Assembly: GCA_963796155.1 (NCBI GenBank)
Contig: CAWCKT010000057.1
Coordinates: 62,001 to 126,000, forward strand
Direction of reading: 5' to 3'
DNA from: AP-15 sp963796155
GTDB taxonomy: Bacteria; Pseudomonadota; Alphaproteobacteria; ATCC43930; CGMCC-115725
DNA length: 64,000 nucleotides
This document shows, in pieces, positions 54,592 through 63,577 of this stretch. Made by a program: the position numbers and the translations under genes. Position 1 is the stretch's first letter, and each line of letters opens with the position of its first letter. The notes under the pieces are model-generated. The model had not been told where the DNA came from, did no database searches, and saw nothing but the letters and a program-made list of their open reading frames with translations.

Positions 54592-55370
54592 CACGGCGTC
54601 GAGACGACCGGAGAGGGGGCCTCGGACGATGCAGCGGCATCGGCTTCGCATACCGCCGTATCAAACAGGCGCGGACGAGTGTTGCGGCGCTGCAGCCACA
54701 TGACACCGAAAAGATCGATGATTCCGACACCCAGACGATCGAACACGCCGTATTTTGACACGCCCCTGCGGCGCGGTCGGTGATTTACCGGCACCGAACG
54801 CACCCTCCCCCCCTCTCGCAACGCCAGCGCCGGAAGGAACCTGTGCATATGGCTGAAATGGGGCAAATCCAGAAAGAGGGCGCGGGGAAACAGTTTCAAA
54901 CCGCAGCCGGTGTCCGGCGTGCGGTCCCCGAGAAACCGGCCACGAATCGTATTGGCGATGCGCGAGGCCCAGCATTTCGACCAGCTGTCCCACCGCTTCT
55001 CACGACAACCGGTAATCAAGAGCGGTGGATTCGCCGAAGCTTGCCGAGCGAGACGCCAGAGTGTCGGGATGTCGGCTGGGTCGTTCTGGCCATCTCCATC
55101 AAGTGTTGCGATCCAGCTCGCGCGCGCGGCCCGGACGCCTGTGCGGATCGCGGCACTCTGCCCGCAGTTCTGCAAGTGACGCAGCAGCCGAACCTGCGAA
55201 ATCGCGCCTGCGAGCCGCAGAATCTCGCCAGCGGTCGCATCGGTGCTGCCGTCGTCGACATAAATGATCTCGTAGTCGACCAGACCGTCGAGCGCTGCAC
55301 GGATCTCGTCGATCAGCGGCGCGATATTGTCGGCCTCATTCTTTACCGGGATGACGACGGAGAGATCCAT
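54591..55370 (-). CDS. GT2-family glycosyltransferase (DPM1-like)
   Basis: A 259-residue glycosyltransferase. From the ATG at 55370: MDLSVVIPVKNEADNIAPLI, IIYVDDGSTDATAGEIL, WIATLDGDGQNDPADIP with the DxD metal site, and DTGCGLKLFPRAL. This is the dolichol-phosphate mannose synthase-like type that adds a sugar to a lipid carrier, without the C-terminal membrane helices found in ArnC-like enzymes. It is coupled to the TVP38-family gene. An upstream start at 55424 would add 18 residues of no family pattern. Confidence 0.88.
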   Translation of the reverse strand: MDLSVVIPVKNEADNIAPLIDEIRAALDGLVDYEIIYVDDGSTDATAGEILRLAGAISQVRLLRHLQNCGQSAAIRTGVRAARASWIATLDGDGQNDPADIPTLWRLARQASANPPLLITGCREKRWDSWSKCWASRIANTIRGRFLGDRTPDTGCGLKLFPRALFLDLPHFSHMHRFLPALALREGGRVRSVPVNHRPRRRGVSKYGVFDRLGVGIIDLFGVMWLQRRNTRPRLFDTAVCEADAAASSEAPSPVVSTP

Positions 55371-55618
55371 GGGTCGATGCCGCGAAGCCTGCGCTGGCCG
55401 CGTGAGCGGCGAGCCCGATCGCAATCGAACTGCCCCTCAATCCGCGGCACCTGTAACATCTTTTGAAAGCCCGGACAAATCGATGGGTGCCTGCCACATT
55501 TATCGCCCGATGCGCGAGACCCAGCCCGGCTCCACCGTACCTCCGGCCTGTTCTTCTCCTGCAGAAGCAGGCCGACCTGCCCGGACCGCCTCGCGCACGG
55601 TTGCTGAAAAGGCGAACC

Positions 55619-57037
55619 TCAGCGATCGATCCAGGCGATCCTGAGGACATTGGTGGCGCCGGGGGTTCCGAACGGGACGCCGGCCGTGATGACAACCCTC
55701 TCGCCAACATCCGCGATCTTCTCGCGGTAGGCGATCCGCACCGCCTTCTGCACCATGTCGTTAAAGCTCTTGACGTCGCTGGTGTGCACACAATGCGCAC
55801 CCCACAGAACGGCGAGACGGCGCGCGGTGGCGAGGTTCGAGGTCAGCACCAGGATCGGGGCTTCGGGTCGTTCACGTGCGGCGCGAAGAGCGGTCGCGCC
55901 CGAAGTTGTGTAGGAGACTATCGCAGCCGCACCCACAAGGTGCGCCACTTGGCATGCGGCGGCGCTGATCGCGTCCGACGTCGTGTGCTCATGCTCGATC
56001 CGCGTGCTTTCGAGCATCGAATAGTAGAGCGGATCTTCCTGCACCCGACAGGCGATGCGGTTCATGATCGCGACCGACTCGACCGGATAGCGTCCCGCCG
56101 CGGTTTCTGCGGACAGCATAACCGCGTCTGCTCCCTCGTAGACCGCAGTGGCGACATCGGAGGCCTCTGCTCTCGTCGGCGTCGGCGCGGCGACCATCGA
56201 TTCGAGCATCTGCGTCGCCACCACAACGGGCTTTCCGGCAGCCCGACAGGCGTGGATCACCTGCTTCTGTACGCTCGGCACATCCTCGGGCGGCATCTCG
56301 ACGCCGAGGTCGCCGCGCGCGACCATCAGCCCATCGGCGATCTCGATGATCTCCGCGAGGTGCTGGATCGCCGACGGCTTTTCGAGCTTGACCATGACGC
56401 CGGCACGACCGCCGACCAGTTTGCGGCCCTCGGCGGCATCATCGGGACGCTGGACGAATGAGAATGCGATCCAATCGGCGCCGTGCTCGAGGGCGAAGGA
56501 AAGATCGGCGCGGTCCTTTTCGGTGATCGCCGACAGCGGCAATACCGCATTCGGGACGTTGACGCCCTTGCGGTCGGACAGCGTGCCGCCGACCAGGCAT
56601 CGCGTATCGGCAAAACCGATGCCGCAGGTCTCGACCTGAAGGCGTACCCGACCGTCGTCCAGAAGCAGCTCGGTCCCCGGCCGAAGCGCCTCGAAGATCT
56701 CCGGGTGCGGCAACGGCGCACGGCTTTCGTCGCCGGCTTGCCGGTCGAGGTCGAGGTGGAAGAGCGCGCCGGTGGCGAGTTCGATCGGCCCTTCGGCGAA
56801 AGTGCCGAGGCGGAGCTTGGGTCCCTGCAAGTCGGCAAGAATGCCGATCGGTCGCCCCGTCGCCGCCTCCACCCGTCGGATCGCCGTAAACCTGGCGCGG
56901 TGGTCATCATGAGTACCATGGCTGAAATTGAGCCGGAAGACGTCGACACCCGCCTCGAACAGTGCGCGGATCTGATCAGGGGTCGAACTCGAAGGGCCGA
57001 GCGTTGCGACAATCTTTGCGCTGCGCTGGCGCCGCAT
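55619..57037 (-). CDS. pyk: Pyruvate kinase
   Basis: Converts phosphoenolpyruvate and ADP to pyruvate and ATP. The 472-residue protein begins MRRQRSAKIVATLGPSSSTP (ATG 57037, AGGGAG 6 bases upstream). It has FRLNFSHGTHDDH, ADLQGPKLRLG, the active-site stretch GVMVKLEKPSAIQHLAEIIE, the signature MVARGDLGVEMP, and DAVMLSAETAAGRYPVE. An ATG at 57061 gives 8 extra residues. It follows the glycerate kinase gene on the same strand, so the product 2-phosphoglycerate could feed toward pyruvate via enolase. Confidence 0.96.
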   Translation of the reverse strand: MRRQRSAKIVATLGPSSSTPDQIRALFEAGVDVFRLNFSHGTHDDHRARFTAIRRVEAATGRPIGILADLQGPKLRLGTFAEGPIELATGALFHLDLDRQAGDESRAPLPHPEIFEALRPGTELLLDDGRVRLQVETCGIGFADTRCLVGGTLSDRKGVNVPNAVLPLSAITEKDRADLSFALEHGADWIAFSFVQRPDDAAEGRKLVGGRAGVMVKLEKPSAIQHLAEIIEIADGLMVARGDLGVEMPPEDVPSVQKQVIHACRAAGKPVVVATQMLESMVAAPTPTRAEASDVATAVYEGADAVMLSAETAAGRYPVESVAIMNRIACRVQEDPLYYSMLESTRIEHEHTTSDAISAAACQVAHLVGAAAIVSYTTSGATALRAARERPEAPILVLTSNLATARRLAVLWGAHCVHTSDVKSFNDMVQKAVRIAYREKIADVGERVVITAGVPFGTPGATNVLRIAWIDR

Positions 57038-57062
57038 GTCGATCTCCCTGCCGTGACTCATG

Positions 57063-58388
57063 TCATTCGAGAACCAGGATGGCTCGAAAATCGTTGACGT
57101 TGGTTAAGGTGGGACCGGTCACGACGAGATCATCAAGGGCGGCAAAAAATCCATAACCGTTGTTTTCGGCGAGCGCATTGTGCGCCGAGATGCCGTGGGC
57201 GGCAGCACGCGCCAAGCTGTCCGGATAGACAATCGCACCGGCATTGTCTTCTGTTCCGTCGATGCCATCGGTATCGCAGGCGAGCGCCGAAATGCCGTCG
57301 ACGCCGTCGAGCGCTACCGCGAGGGCGAGCAAAAACTCGACGTTACGTCCGCCGCGGCCCCTTCCGGTGACCGTGACAGTGGTCTCGCCGCCCGACAAGA
57401 GTACGGCAGGGGGCAAGAGCAAGCGTTCCCCGACGCGAAATTTTCCCGCACGAACCTGAAGTGCGATCCCCGCATGGACCAGTCCGACCTGGCGCGCTTC
57501 GCCCTCGATCCGGTCGCTAAGCACGATCGGCAAGATGTTCCGCTGCACGGCGACCGCGGCGGCGGACTGGAGCGAGGCCTGCGGGCTCGCAACGAGCTCG
57601 AACTTTGCCCGGTCGAACATCGGGTCATTCGGTTTCGGCGTTTCCTCTGCCGCTTTCGAGAGATGCGCTACCACGGCCCGCGGTTCGACGATGCGGTACT
57701 TCGCGAGCACGGCACGGGCGTCGGCAAAGGCGGTGGGGTCGGGCACCGTTGGACCGGAGGCGATGACCGCGGGGTCGTCGCCGGGCACATCCGAGATCGC
57801 CAGAGTGAGGATTCGCGCGGGTGCGGCGGCGGCGGCGAGCCTGCCGCCCTTGATCGCAGAAAGATGCTTGCGCACCGTGTTAATCTCAGTGATCGTTGCA
57901 CCGGAGCGCAGAAGCGAGCGTGTTACCGCCTGCTTGTCGTCGAGGGTGAGGCCGGCGGCGGGCAGGGAGAGCAGCGCCGAGCCTCCACCCGAAGCGAGGA
58001 AAACAAGCTGATCGTCTGGTCCCAAACCGCGAGCCAAGGCGAGGATGCGGCGTGCCGTCAGCTCGCCCGCGGCGTCCGGCACAGGGTGACCCGCCTCGAC
58101 GATTTCGACCCGGTCACAAGGTACGGCATGACCGTAGCGGGTGAGAACAAGACCTTCGAGAGGACCGGACCACGAGGTTTCGAACGCGCGCGCCATCGCT
58201 GCCGAAGCCTTTCCGGCGCCGACCAGCACCGTTCGACCGCGGACCGGTGCGGGAATTCGCCGCTTGAGCGCCTGAAAAGGGTCGGCCGCGGCAAGTGCGG
58301 CGTTGAACAATGTCCTTAATGTTTCGTCGCTTGCCGTTTGATCGCGTCTTGTCACGTGGATGTTCCGTCTTGCCAAGCTCGCCGCCAT
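57063..58388 (-). CDS. Glycerate 2-kinase (MOFRL/GckA-TtuD family)
   Basis: Phosphorylates D-glycerate, most likely to 2-phosphoglycerate. The 441-residue protein has the DUF4147 N-domain (VLVGAGKASAAMARAFE, GHPVPDAAGE, FLASGGGSALLSLPA, INTVRKHLSAIKGG) and the MOFRL C-domain (VLLSGGETTVTVTGRGRGGR, NVEFLLALA, ACDTDGIDGTEDNAGA). It lies 25 bases ahead of the pyk start on the same strand. With glcDEF nearby it fits a C2-to-C3 glycolate/glycerate route. The start could also be GTG 58355. Confidence 0.92.
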   Translation of the reverse strand: MAASLARRNIHVTRRDQTASDETLRTLFNAALAAADPFQALKRRIPAPVRGRTVLVGAGKASAAMARAFETSWSGPLEGLVLTRYGHAVPCDRVEIVEAGHPVPDAAGELTARRILALARGLGPDDQLVFLASGGGSALLSLPAAGLTLDDKQAVTRSLLRSGATITEINTVRKHLSAIKGGRLAAAAAPARILTLAISDVPGDDPAVIASGPTVPDPTAFADARAVLAKYRIVEPRAVVAHLSKAAEETPKPNDPMFDRAKFELVASPQASLQSAAAVAVQRNILPIVLSDRIEGEARQVGLVHAGIALQVRAGKFRVGERLLLPPAVLLSGGETTVTVTGRGRGGRNVEFLLALAVALDGVDGISALACDTDGIDGTEDNAGAIVYPDSLARAAAHGISAHNALAENNGYGFFAALDDLVVTGPTLTNVNDFRAILVLE

Positions 58389-58482
58389 TTCATATCGAGC
58401 GCCGCGGAAACGCCAGCGCTCGATCCTCCGCGACAGGTAGAGGGTTTATCGGCGATGGCTTGTGCGGAGGAGATCTCGTGTG

Positions 58483-59961
58483 ATGTGTTTCGGCCGCCGG
58501 AGCGCGACGCAGGCGGCGCTGATGGTGTTGCTCCTTTTGGCACCGGCGACGAGTTGAGCCGACGCGCCGGAAACGACACCCTTTTCGGAAGTCTTTGCGC
58601 AGCTGGCTGCGCGGCTGGTCGGGGTCGTTGTCAACATTTCGACAACCCAGGCCAGCGCATCGACGGCGCCCAAAGGCGGGCCGGAAGCACAGCTGCCTGC
58701 GCCCGGAGCACCACTCGACGAGTTCTTTCGCGATTTCCTTGGCGAAAAGGGAGCGACCGGGGGGCCCAATCTGCCAACACCCAGGGTGGCCTCGCTCGGC
58801 TCGGGGTTCATCATCGATCCCTCCGGGCTCATTGTTACCAACAACCACGTGATCGCCAACGCCGAGCAAATTAGTGTGACCTTGTCCGACAACTCGACCT
58901 TGCAGGCCGAGGTCATAGGTCGCGACGCGGTGAGCGACCTCGCGCTTCTCAAAGTCGAACCAAAGACGCCGCTGCCGGCTGCGACCTGGGGGGATTCGAC
59001 CAAGACCCGGGTCGGGGACTGGGTGCTTGCGATCGGCAATCCCTTCGGTCTCGGTGGCACGGTGACGTCGGGCATCATTTCGGCCACCGCTCGGGATATC
59101 CACTCCGGCCCTTACGACGATTTTCTGCAGACCGACGCGTCGATCAATCGCGGCAATTCCGGCGGCCCGATGTTCAGCCTCACCGGCGAGGTGATCGGGA
59201 TCAACACGGCGATCTTCTCGCCCTCGGGCGGTTCGATCGGCATCGGCTTTGCGATCCCGTCGGCAACCGCGCGCCCGATCATCGATCAGTTGAAGACGAC
59301 CGGCAAAGTCGAGCGCGGCTGGATTGGTGCCCGCATCCAACCGGTTACCGAAGACATCGCGGAGGCGGTCGGACTCGACAAAAGCCGCGGCGCGATGATT
59401 GCGGCCGTCGACCCGGCGAGCCCCGCGGCGCAGGCAAAGCTGCAACCGGGAGACGTGATCCTTGCTTATGACGGTAAGCCGATCGACCGCAGCCGACAGC
59501 TCCCCCGCCTCGTTGCCAACTCGGCACCGGATGCTTTGGTCAAACTGGTGATGTGGCGGGACGGAAAGGAACAAGAACTCGAGCTCAAGGTCGCCGCATT
59601 GAACCCGAGCCGTCCTGCGCCACCTCCGCCCGAGCCGGAGAAGCCGAGACCGCCCCCGAGCATCGAAGCGCTAGACTTGAAGCTGACCAAACTGACCGCT
59701 GAGCTGCGCAAGCAGTTTTCTTTGCCAGACACGGCTAAAGGCGTCGTCATCACCGAGGTCCCGCAAAACAGTTCCGGAGGCGCGCAAGGGCTGCGCGCCG
59801 GCGATCTCGTCGTGGCGATCGGTCACGAGCCGGTGGGATCCCTGGAAGAAGTCCAGCAGAAGGTCGCAGCCGCCAAAAAAAATGGGCACAAGAACGTCCT
59901 TGTGCGGGTAGAGCGCGAGGGCAACGCTCGCTTTGTTGCGCTACCCTTCGGGGCCGGATGA
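58483..59961 (+). CDS. HtrA/DegP-type serine protease with an in-frame TGA after the signal peptide
   Basis: Periplasmic protease with trypsin-like triad: His codon 58846-58848 (TNNHVIA), Asp 58936-58938 (SDLALLKVE) and Ser 59158-59160 (INRGNSGGPM). It has two PDZ domains (GWIGARIQPVTEDIAEAVGL...; KGVVITEVPQNSSGGAQGLR). A leader of 24 residues, MCFGRRSATQAALMVLLLLA ending PATS, starts at ATG 58483 in the same frame. A TGA (58555-58557) then separates it from ADAPETTPFSEVFAQLAARL. TGG in place of TGA would give a normal precursor of 492 residues. Without the leader the protease would stay in the cytoplasm. Confidence 0.78.
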
Positions 59962-60061
59962 AAAGAATCCGGAGTGAGCCTTCCGGCGGCAGAAGCGAGC
60001 GCAACCCAGCCGCAGCGATTTCCCGTTGGTCTCCAATTTCACCTTCGCGTAACAAGCGCGC

Positions 60062-63000
60062 ATGACCGACCTCGCCCTCCAGCACGGGCTTTCCTTCGCC
60101 GATCTTTACGACCGCGACGGCCTCGTACGCCTCGACCAAGCCTTCGTTGCCCGTCTCGCCGAAGGTGACGTGGGGCTGCACGACCGCTTGATGGCGGCGC
60201 GAAGCGACCCGGGCGCGATCGAACGACAGCTCGAGTCCGACCTCCTCGTCGATCTCGCACCCCATCTCGAGGACTTCATCGGCGAGCTCTTCGGTATCGA
60301 TGCCGAAGTTCGCGCGTTGCAAGCGCGCCACCACGAGCTCGCCCCGCTCTACTCGGTCAAGCGGCTCTTTGTTCAGCGCCGCGCGGTAAAAGGGGTTAAG
60401 GAAGCCGACGCCGAGGAGCTCGACGGGCCGAGCCTCGCCCGCGAGCTCGATCGCCTGATCGGGGTGCCGCCCGACGAGGCGATGACCATCGCCGCCTGGG
60501 AGCGGCGCTATGCCGAGCATGTCGCGAACTGGCTCGCCGACGAGGCTGCCAACGGCGAGGCGCTCGCAACGGCGCAGCTCTACGCCGCTTGGGCGACCTT
60601 GTCGGAAGAGGGCCGCCGCAAGCACCGTCGCGGGGTGCTGTTCAAAGTGCCGCATCGGCTCGACATGCAGCATCTCGTTCCGGTCGAGACGGTGGTGCGG
60701 GATGGTGTGACGATGTTGCGGCGCCCCGAGGCGGAATGGCGGCGCCGCGAGGGCTTTGCGCTGACAGATGCTGGGACCGACCTGGCCGGCGCGCTCGACC
60801 AGGCCAATTACTGCATCTGGTGCCACAACCAGGGCAAGGACAGCTGCGCCAAGGGGCTGCGCGAGAAGGACGGCTCATTCAAGAAGACCGTCTTTGGCGT
60901 CACCCTCGCCGGCTGCCCGCTCGAGGAGAAGATCTCCGAGATGAATTTGGTGAAGGCGCGCGGCAATGGAATCGGCGCCCTCGCCATCATCACCGTCGAC
61001 AACCCGATCTGTGCGGCGACCGGTCACCGCATCTGCAACGACTGCATGAAGGCCTGCATCTATCAGCGGCAGGACCCGGTCGACATCCCGCAGATCGAGA
61101 CCCGCACCCTGAAGGACGTGCTGGGGCTGCCCTGGGGTTTCGAGATCTATTCGCTGCTGACTCGGTGGAACCCGCTCAACACGAGGCGGCCCTTGCCGAA
61201 GCCGGCGACCGGGCACAAGGTGCTCGTCGTCGGCCTCGGCCCCGCCGGTTTCACCTTGGCGCACCATCTATTGAACGACGGACATTTCGTCGCCGCGATC
61301 GACGGGTTGAAGATCGAGCCATTGCCCGCCGGGCTCTCCGGGGTCACCCCCGACGGCGGCCGCAGCTCGTTCCAGCCGATCCACGATGTCATGAGCCTCG
61401 TCGAGGGGCTCGACGACCGGGTCATGGCGGGCTTTGGCGGGGTCGCCGAATACGGGATCACCGTCCGCTGGGACAAGAATTTCCTGAAGATCGTGCGGCT
61501 ATTACTGGAGCGCCGCGCTGACTTCGCGATGTTTGGCGGCGTGCGTTTTGGCGGCACGATCACGATCGACCGCGCCTTCGAGCTCGGCTTCGACCACGTG
61601 GCATTGTGCGCCGGGGCGGGCCGCCCGACGGTGATCCCGATGCCCAACGGCCTCGCCCCAGGGGTGCGTATGGCCTCGGATTTCTTGATGGCATTGCAGC
61701 TGACCGGCGCCGCCAAGACCAGGAGCATCGCCAATCTGACCGTGCGGCTGCCGGCCGTCGTGATCGGCGGCGGGCTGACCGCGATCGACACCGCGACCGA
61801 GTCGCTCGCCTATTACCCGATCCAGGTCGAGAAGTTTCTGTCGCGCTACGAAACCCTCGTCGCCGAGCGCGGCCAGGAGGCGGTGTGCGCGGAATGGAAC
61901 GATGCCGAGCACGAGATTGCCGCCGAGTTCATCGCCCACGGCCGCGCCATCCGGACCGAGCGCGAGTCCGCCCGCCGCGAGGGCCGCCCGCCGCGGCTGA
62001 CCCAGCTGCTCAACGGCTGGGGTGGGGTGACGATCGCCTACCGCCGGCGCCTTGCCGATTCGCCGAGCTACACCCTCAATCACGAGGAGGTGGCCAAGGC
62101 GATGGAGGAGGGCATCCGCTTTGCCGAACTCTTGACCCCGGTTGCGGTCGAGGTCGATCGCTTCGGCCAGGCGGCGGGGTTGTGGCTGACCCGCCCTGGG
62201 CCCGGGCCGGATCAGGCGCCGGAGGAGGTCGTGCTGCCGGCGCGCACGATCCTGGTCGCGGCGGGAACCCAGCCCAACACCGTGCTTGGCCGCGAGGATC
62301 CGGCAAACATCGTCCTCGACGGCCGCCACTTCCGCGCGATCGACGAGGACGGCAACCCGGTGACCCCGGAGCGGGTGGCGAAGCCCAGCGCGGTGCGGGT
62401 GCTGACGAGCCTGCGCCCCGACGGCCGCGCGGTCAGCTTTTTCGGCGACCTCCACCCGAGCTTCTCAGGGAACGTCGTCAAGGCGATGGGTGGCGCCACC
62501 CTGGGCTATCCGGTGGTCAGCCGCATGTTGGCGCGGCTCGAGCCATCCGCACCGTTGCCGGCCGAGCTCGCCGCCCGCCTCGACGACGAATTGCGCGCGC
62601 GCGTGCACGAGGTTATCCGGCTGACGCCCAAAATCGTCGAGGTGGTCATAAGGGCGCCGATGGCGGCGCGCGCCTTCCAGCCGGGCCAGTTTTACCGGCT
62701 GCAGAATTACGAGAGCTTTGCCGCACGGGTCGACGGCACGACGCTGGCGATGGAGGGGCTGGCGCTGACGGGCGCCGCGGTCGACAAGGAATCGGGTCTG
62801 TTGTCGACAATCGTGCTCGAGATGGGTGGCTCTTCCGATCTCTGCGCCCTCTTGAAGCCGGGCGAACCGGTGATCCTGATGGGGCCTACGGGCACGCCGA
62901 CCGAGACACCGCGAGGCGAAACCGTGTTGCTCGTCGGCGGCGGGCTCGGCAATGCCGTCTTGTTCTCGATCGGCGCGCAGTCGCGCGCGCGCGGCTCGCG

Positions 63001-63577
63001 GGTGCTTTATGTCGCGGGCTACAAGACGATTGCGGACCGTTACCGGGTCGAAGACATCGAGCGTGCCGCCGACCAGGTCATCTGGTGCTGCGACGAGCCG
63101 CCGGGTTTTGCTCCCGGCCGACCGCACGATCTCGCCTTTATCGGCAATGTCGTGCAGGCGATCGAGGCCTACGGCTCGGGCGCGCTCGGCCCGGTCGAAA
63201 TCCCGTTGGAGTCGGTCGACCGGATCATCGCGATCGGCTCGGACGGCATGATGAACGCCGTCGCCGAGGCGCGGCGGGCGCGCCTCAAGCACCTTTTCCG
63301 GCCGGGTCACAGGGCGATCGCCTCGATCAACTCACCGATGCAGTGCATGATGAAGGAGATCTGCGCGCAGTGCCTGCAATTGCAGCGCGACCCGGTCACC
63401 GGCACCGAGACGGTGGTGTTCTCCTGCTACAATCAGGACCAGGAGATGGACCGCGTCGATTTTCCGGCGTTGCACCGCCGCCTGTCGCAAAACAGCGTCC
63501 AGGAAAAGCTCAACAAATTGTGGATCGACCGCTGCCTGCAGCACCTCGGCGAGCGCCAGACGATGGCGGCGGACTGA
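60062..63577 (+). CDS. Large FAD/NAD(P) oxidoreductase with iron-sulfur and ferredoxin-reductase modules
   Basis: An 1171-residue fusion. Residues 250-330 have cysteine motifs (NYCIWCHNQGKDSCAKG, TLAGCPLEEKI, CAATGHRICNDCMKACIYQ) typical of Fe-S binding in glutamate-synthase-like proteins. Residues 380-800 form an FAD/NAD(P) domain (VLVVGLGPAGFTLAHHLLND, AVVIGGGLTAIDTATESLA). The C-terminal part is a ferredoxin-NADP reductase/PyrK-like module (QPGQFYRLQNY, MGPTGTPTETP, LLVGGGLGNAVLFSIGA, INSPMQCMMKEICAQCLQ). Likely a flavin-based electron transfer protein; donor and acceptor unknown. Confidence 0.85.
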   Translation: MTDLALQHGLSFADLYDRDGLVRLDQAFVARLAEGDVGLHDRLMAARSDPGAIERQLESDLLVDLAPHLEDFIGELFGIDAEVRALQARHHELAPLYSVKRLFVQRRAVKGVKEADAEELDGPSLARELDRLIGVPPDEAMTIAAWERRYAEHVANWLADEAANGEALATAQLYAAWATLSEEGRRKHRRGVLFKVPHRLDMQHLVPVETVVRDGVTMLRRPEAEWRRREGFALTDAGTDLAGALDQANYCIWCHNQGKDSCAKGLREKDGSFKKTVFGVTLAGCPLEEKISEMNLVKARGNGIGALAIITVDNPICAATGHRICNDCMKACIYQRQDPVDIPQIETRTLKDVLGLPWGFEIYSLLTRWNPLNTRRPLPKPATGHKVLVVGLGPAGFTLAHHLLNDGHFVAAIDGLKIEPLPAGLSGVTPDGGRSSFQPIHDVMSLVEGLDDRVMAGFGGVAEYGITVRWDKNFLKIVRLLLERRADFAMFGGVRFGGTITIDRAFELGFDHVALCAGAGRPTVIPMPNGLAPGVRMASDFLMALQLTGAAKTRSIANLTVRLPAVVIGGGLTAIDTATESLAYYPIQVEKFLSRYETLVAERGQEAVCAEWNDAEHEIAAEFIAHGRAIRTERESARREGRPPRLTQLLNGWGGVTIAYRRRLADSPSYTLNHEEVAKAMEEGIRFAELLTPVAVEVDRFGQAAGLWLTRPGPGPDQAPEEVVLPARTILVAAGTQPNTVLGREDPANIVLDGRHFRAIDEDGNPVTPERVAKPSAVRVLTSLRPDGRAVSFFGDLHPSFSGNVVKAMGGATLGYPVVSRMLARLEPSAPLPAELAARLDDELRARVHEVIRLTPKIVEVVIRAPMAARAFQPGQFYRLQNYESFAARVDGTTLAMEGLALTGAAVDKESGLLSTIVLEMGGSSDLCALLKPGEPVILMGPTGTPTETPRGETVLLVGGGLGNAVLFSIGAQSRARGSRVLYVAGYKTIADRYRVEDIERAADQVIWCCDEPPGFAPGRPHDLAFIGNVVQAIEAYGSGALGPVEIPLESVDRIIAIGSDGMMNAVAEARRARLKHLFRPGHRAIASINSPMQCMMKEICAQCLQLQRDPVTGTETVVFSCYNQDQEMDRVDFPALHRRLSQNSVQEKLNKLWIDRCLQHLGERQTMAAD

